A stretch of DNA of 64,000 nt, from assembly GCF_003287735.1 (NCBI RefSeq), contig NZ_NSCM01000005.1, forward strand, positions 62,001 through 126,000. The letters run 5' to 3'. The translations under genes were made by a program, and so were the position numbers. A model generated the notes under the pieces. That model searched no databases and was not told the DNA's origin. It saw only the letters and a list, made by a program, of their open reading frames with translations. How positions within the stretch are numbered: the stretch's first letter is position 1; the number at the start of each line of letters is the position of its first letter. This stretch comes from Photorhabdus bodei (GTDB lineage: Bacteria; Pseudomonadota; Gammaproteobacteria; Enterobacterales; Enterobacteriaceae). Shown piece by piece: positions 61,853-64,000 of this stretch.

Positions 61853-62443
61853 ATGAACCCTTCAGCACTCATCTGCCTAACTCACGGTAGTGAAGAAATA
61901 GAAGCCGTTGCAACCATTGATTTACTGGTACGCGCTGGCATCAGTGTTACGATCGCCAGCACCGCCAGCGATGGAGAATTGATTTTAACTTGCTCCAGAG
62001 GTGTGAAACTGGTTGCTGATGTCCCTCTGGAAAAAGTTATTGATGAATCTTTCGATGCCATCATCTTACCCGGCGGCATGCAGGGTGCCGAGTGTTTCCG
62101 TGATAATCCACTCGTTATCGAAAAAATCCGCAAGGCACATTATCAAGGAAAAATTATCGCTGCAATTTGTGCCGTGCCTGCTATCGTACTTGAACACCAT
62201 AATTTATTCCCTACTGGCAAAATGACCGGCTACCCCGGTTTGCAAGACAAAATTTCATCCGATAAATGGATTGATTGCCGAGTCTGTTTTGATGATCGTG
62301 TCAATCTATTGACCAGCCAAGGGCCAGCGACAGCTTTCGATTTCGCATTAAAACTCATTGAATTATTAAAAGGACGAGCAACAGCAGCAGAGGTGGCGGC
62401 TCAACTCATATTGCCACTAGGTGTATATTCTTATCAGGATTGA
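61853..62443 (+). CDS. yajL: YajL, DJ-1/PfpI family protein
   Basis: 196 residues as in E. coli, from ATG 61853; an ATG at 61847 overlapping the panE stop would add two residues. The nucleophile-elbow Cys is in [12 protein letters not shown] (Cys106 equivalent), with Glu in [13 protein letters not shown]-1 relatives protect against oxidative or carbonyl damage; precise activity is debated. Confidence 0.95.
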   Translation: MNPSALICLTHGSEEIEAVATIDLLVRAGISVTIASTASDGELILTCSRGVKLVADVPLEKVIDESFDAIILPGGMQGAECFRDNPLVIEKIRKAHYQGKIIAAICAVPAIVLEHHNLFPTGKMTGYPGLQDKISSDKWIDCRVCFDDRVNLLTSQGPATAFDFALKLIELLKGRATAAEVAAQLILPLGVYSYQD

Positions 62444-62476
62444 AAAAAATAGACAAAAACACCTTACTTTATACGA

Positions 62477-62505
62477 TTCGGGGTTCACATAATAGGAACC
62501 CCGAA
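62477..62505. terminator. Bidirectional terminator yajL / thiI
   Basis: Perfect 10-bp stem TTCGGGGTTC / GAACCCCGAA with a 9-base loop between convergent genes. Confidence 0.85.
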
Positions 62506-62522
62506 ATGCATAATTAAAACAA

Positions 62523-63971
62523 TTAAGGCCGATAAACTTTCACGTTATCAAAACCCTGCTCAGATAAATAGAGTGCCTGCAAACGACTCATTACCCCACG
62601 TTCACAATAGAGCAAATAAGTCTTATCCTTTGGCAAATCACCAAACTGGCTGCTCAACTTATAAAATGGCAATGATTTGATTTCCACACCATTTAACTGC
62701 AATGGCCGATCATCTTGTTCATCAGGCGAACGAATATCCAATAACACATCCGTCGGAGCGAACGCTGTCACCGTTTCAATTTCAACCACTTGCTGATTGC
62801 TTTGTTCTGCTATCTGGCGAATATCAATATTCTGAGCTTCACTGACAACTTTTTCCAAAATATTAAAATCGAAATTCGCCTCTTCCGCTTCAATTTTAGC
62901 TTTAACAGCTTTTACTGTCGGGCTTTTTGAAATAACACCACAGAATTCAGGCATTGTACGGGCAAAATCCTCAGTGCCTATTTCACGTGCCAACCTGATA
63001 ATGTGCTCTTTATCATGAGAAATCAGTGGCCGCAGAATCAACGTATCCGATGCATTATCAATCAAACGCAAATTAGTGAGTGTCTGGCTGGAAACCTGTC
63101 CCAAAGCCTCACCGGTAACAATCGCCTGCACGCCATAACGCTCTGCAACTTTAGATGCCGCTCTTACCATCATCCGTTTAAGCACCACCCCCATTTGACC
63201 ATCATCAACTTTTTCCAAAATTTCAGCGACAACAGGTTCAAAATCCACAGCAACGAAACGGACTTTATGGGAACTGCCAAAACGATTCCAAAGATAATGA
63301 GCAACCTGTTTCACACCAATTTCATGAGCAGAACCGCCAAGATTGAAGAAACAATAGTGAACACGACAGCCACGGCGCATTAGCATATAGCTGGAAACAC
63401 CAGAATCAAAGCCTCCAGAAATTAGAGATAATACATCTTCCTGCGTTCCGATAGGAAAACCACCAATTCCTTCATAACGGGCTTTTACCAGAATCAGCAC
63501 ATCTTGATCAATTTCCAGATTAACAGTCACATCAGGATGATTGAGTTTTACTTTTGCAGATTCAATATGCTGGTTTAAACCACCACCGACATAACGTTCT
63601 ACTTCATTGGAAGTAAATTGATGTTTACCGCGACGTTTAACCCGAACACAAAATGTCTTATTGTGGAGCGATTCGCCATAAGCCTCATAAGCTTGTTCAA
63701 AGATATGATGCATGTCACGAAACTCACGCTCCTCTACTTGCAGAATATGGTGAATACCGGGGATACGTGTCAGCGCATCACAAATTTGAGCGCCAAGGTT
63801 TTCATCTTTAGTACGAACTTCGATATTATCCCAATGGCGAACCACTGCAATATTATCTCCTAATGTTTTAAGCACATTGCGAATATTACTAGCGAGAATT
63901 TTAATAAAGCGCAAACGAACAGTTTGGCTCTTGATCGTGATTTCAGGGAATAATTTAATAATAAACTTCAT
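62523..63971 (-). CDS. thiI: ThiI, tRNA 4-thiouridine synthase / thiamine sulfur carrier enzyme
   Basis: 482 residues, the E. coli length. N-terminal ferredoxin-like and THUMP domains bind tRNA ([24 protein letters not shown]). The PP-loop is [10 protein letters not shown] near residue 183. Disulfide Cys in MPEFCGVIS (about 344) and the rhodanese-domain Cys in [10 protein letters not shown] (about 456). Makes s4U8 in tRNA and helps thiazole synthesis. The start lies 29 bases before the window end. Confidence 0.97.
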   Translation of the reverse strand: MKFIIKLFPEITIKSQTVRLRFIKILASNIRNVLKTLGDNIAVVRHWDNIEVRTKDENLGAQICDALTRIPGIHHILQVEEREFRDMHHIFEQAYEAYGESLHNKTFCVRVKRRGKHQFTSNEVERYVGGGLNQHIESAKVKLNHPDVTVNLEIDQDVLILVKARYEGIGGFPIGTQEDVLSLISGGFDSGVSSYMLMRRGCRVHYCFFNLGGSAHEIGVKQVAHYLWNRFGSSHKVRFVAVDFEPVVAEILEKVDDGQMGVVLKRMMVRAASKVAERYGVQAIVTGEALGQVSSQTLTNLRLIDNASDTLILRPLISHDKEHIIRLAREIGTEDFARTMPEFCGVISKSPTVKAVKAKIEAEEANFDFNILEKVVSEAQNIDIRQIAEQSNQQVVEIETVTAFAPTDVLLDIRSPDEQDDRPLQLNGVEIKSLPFYKLSSQFGDLPKDKTYLLYCERGVMSRLQALYLSEQGFDNVKVYRP

Positions 63972-64000
63972 AGTGAGTTATAGTAGCGGTTAGGCATTTT

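Overview
The window is a 64 kb piece of a gammaproteobacterial chromosome of the order Enterobacterales. Gene order runs largely parallel to the E. coli ushA-to-thiI region. Low GC, ERIC-type repeats of exactly 127 bp, a 67-residue YmoA-like Hha and a wzz gene in the hemH-gsk interval point to the Morganellaceae/Yersinia side of the order. A Photorhabdus-like (or Xenorhabdus-like) organism is my best guess; this is inference from sequence style, not a database match.

Layout. 1-5.0 kb: ushA (cut by the window edge), fsr, ybaL. 5.0-7.0 kb: a small accessory patch with two long palindromes, a LysE-type exporter gene, and about 1 kb of AT-rich DNA holding a 22-bp tandem repeat. 7.0-18.3 kb: housekeeping genes gsk, wzz, hemH, adk, htpG, recR, ybaB, dnaX, apt, priC and rsmS. 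18.4-22.6 kb: an accessory cassette in the place where E. coli carries mscK. It holds a DUF1284 gene, a 2-oxoglutarate/Fe(II) oxygenase, an EamA exporter and a three-gene ECF biotin transporter (bioM, bioN, bioY). 22.9-29.3 kb: acrR and acrAB with the AcrR operator, a decayed tomB (Hha antitoxin), and intact hha. 29.3-33.0 kb: 4.5S RNA, ybaY, tesB, and amtB-glnK behind a sigma-54/NtrC promoter.

33.1-42.7 kb: mdlA-mdlB, decR divergent from a PLP enzyme likely to act on cysteine, queC, fadM, ybaV, ppiD and hupB. 43.0-50.2 kb: the protein quality-control block lon, clpX, clpP, tig and bolA, with three ERIC copies and a second ERIC-like miniature element. 50.4-64 kb: yajG, ampG, a Tsx/OmpK-type nucleoside channel, the cyoABCDE cytochrome bo3 operon, yajR, yajQ, panE-yajL and thiI.

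Most of the window is conserved core genome. The less ordinary parts are the 18.4-22.6 kb cassette, the tomB wreck beside intact hha, the repeat array at 6.39-6.47 kb, the ERIC/ERIC-like elements, and a possible RNA switch in front of ampG. I did not find a clear new defence, CRISPR, phage or secretion system. All similarity statements come from remembered family sequences; no search was run.
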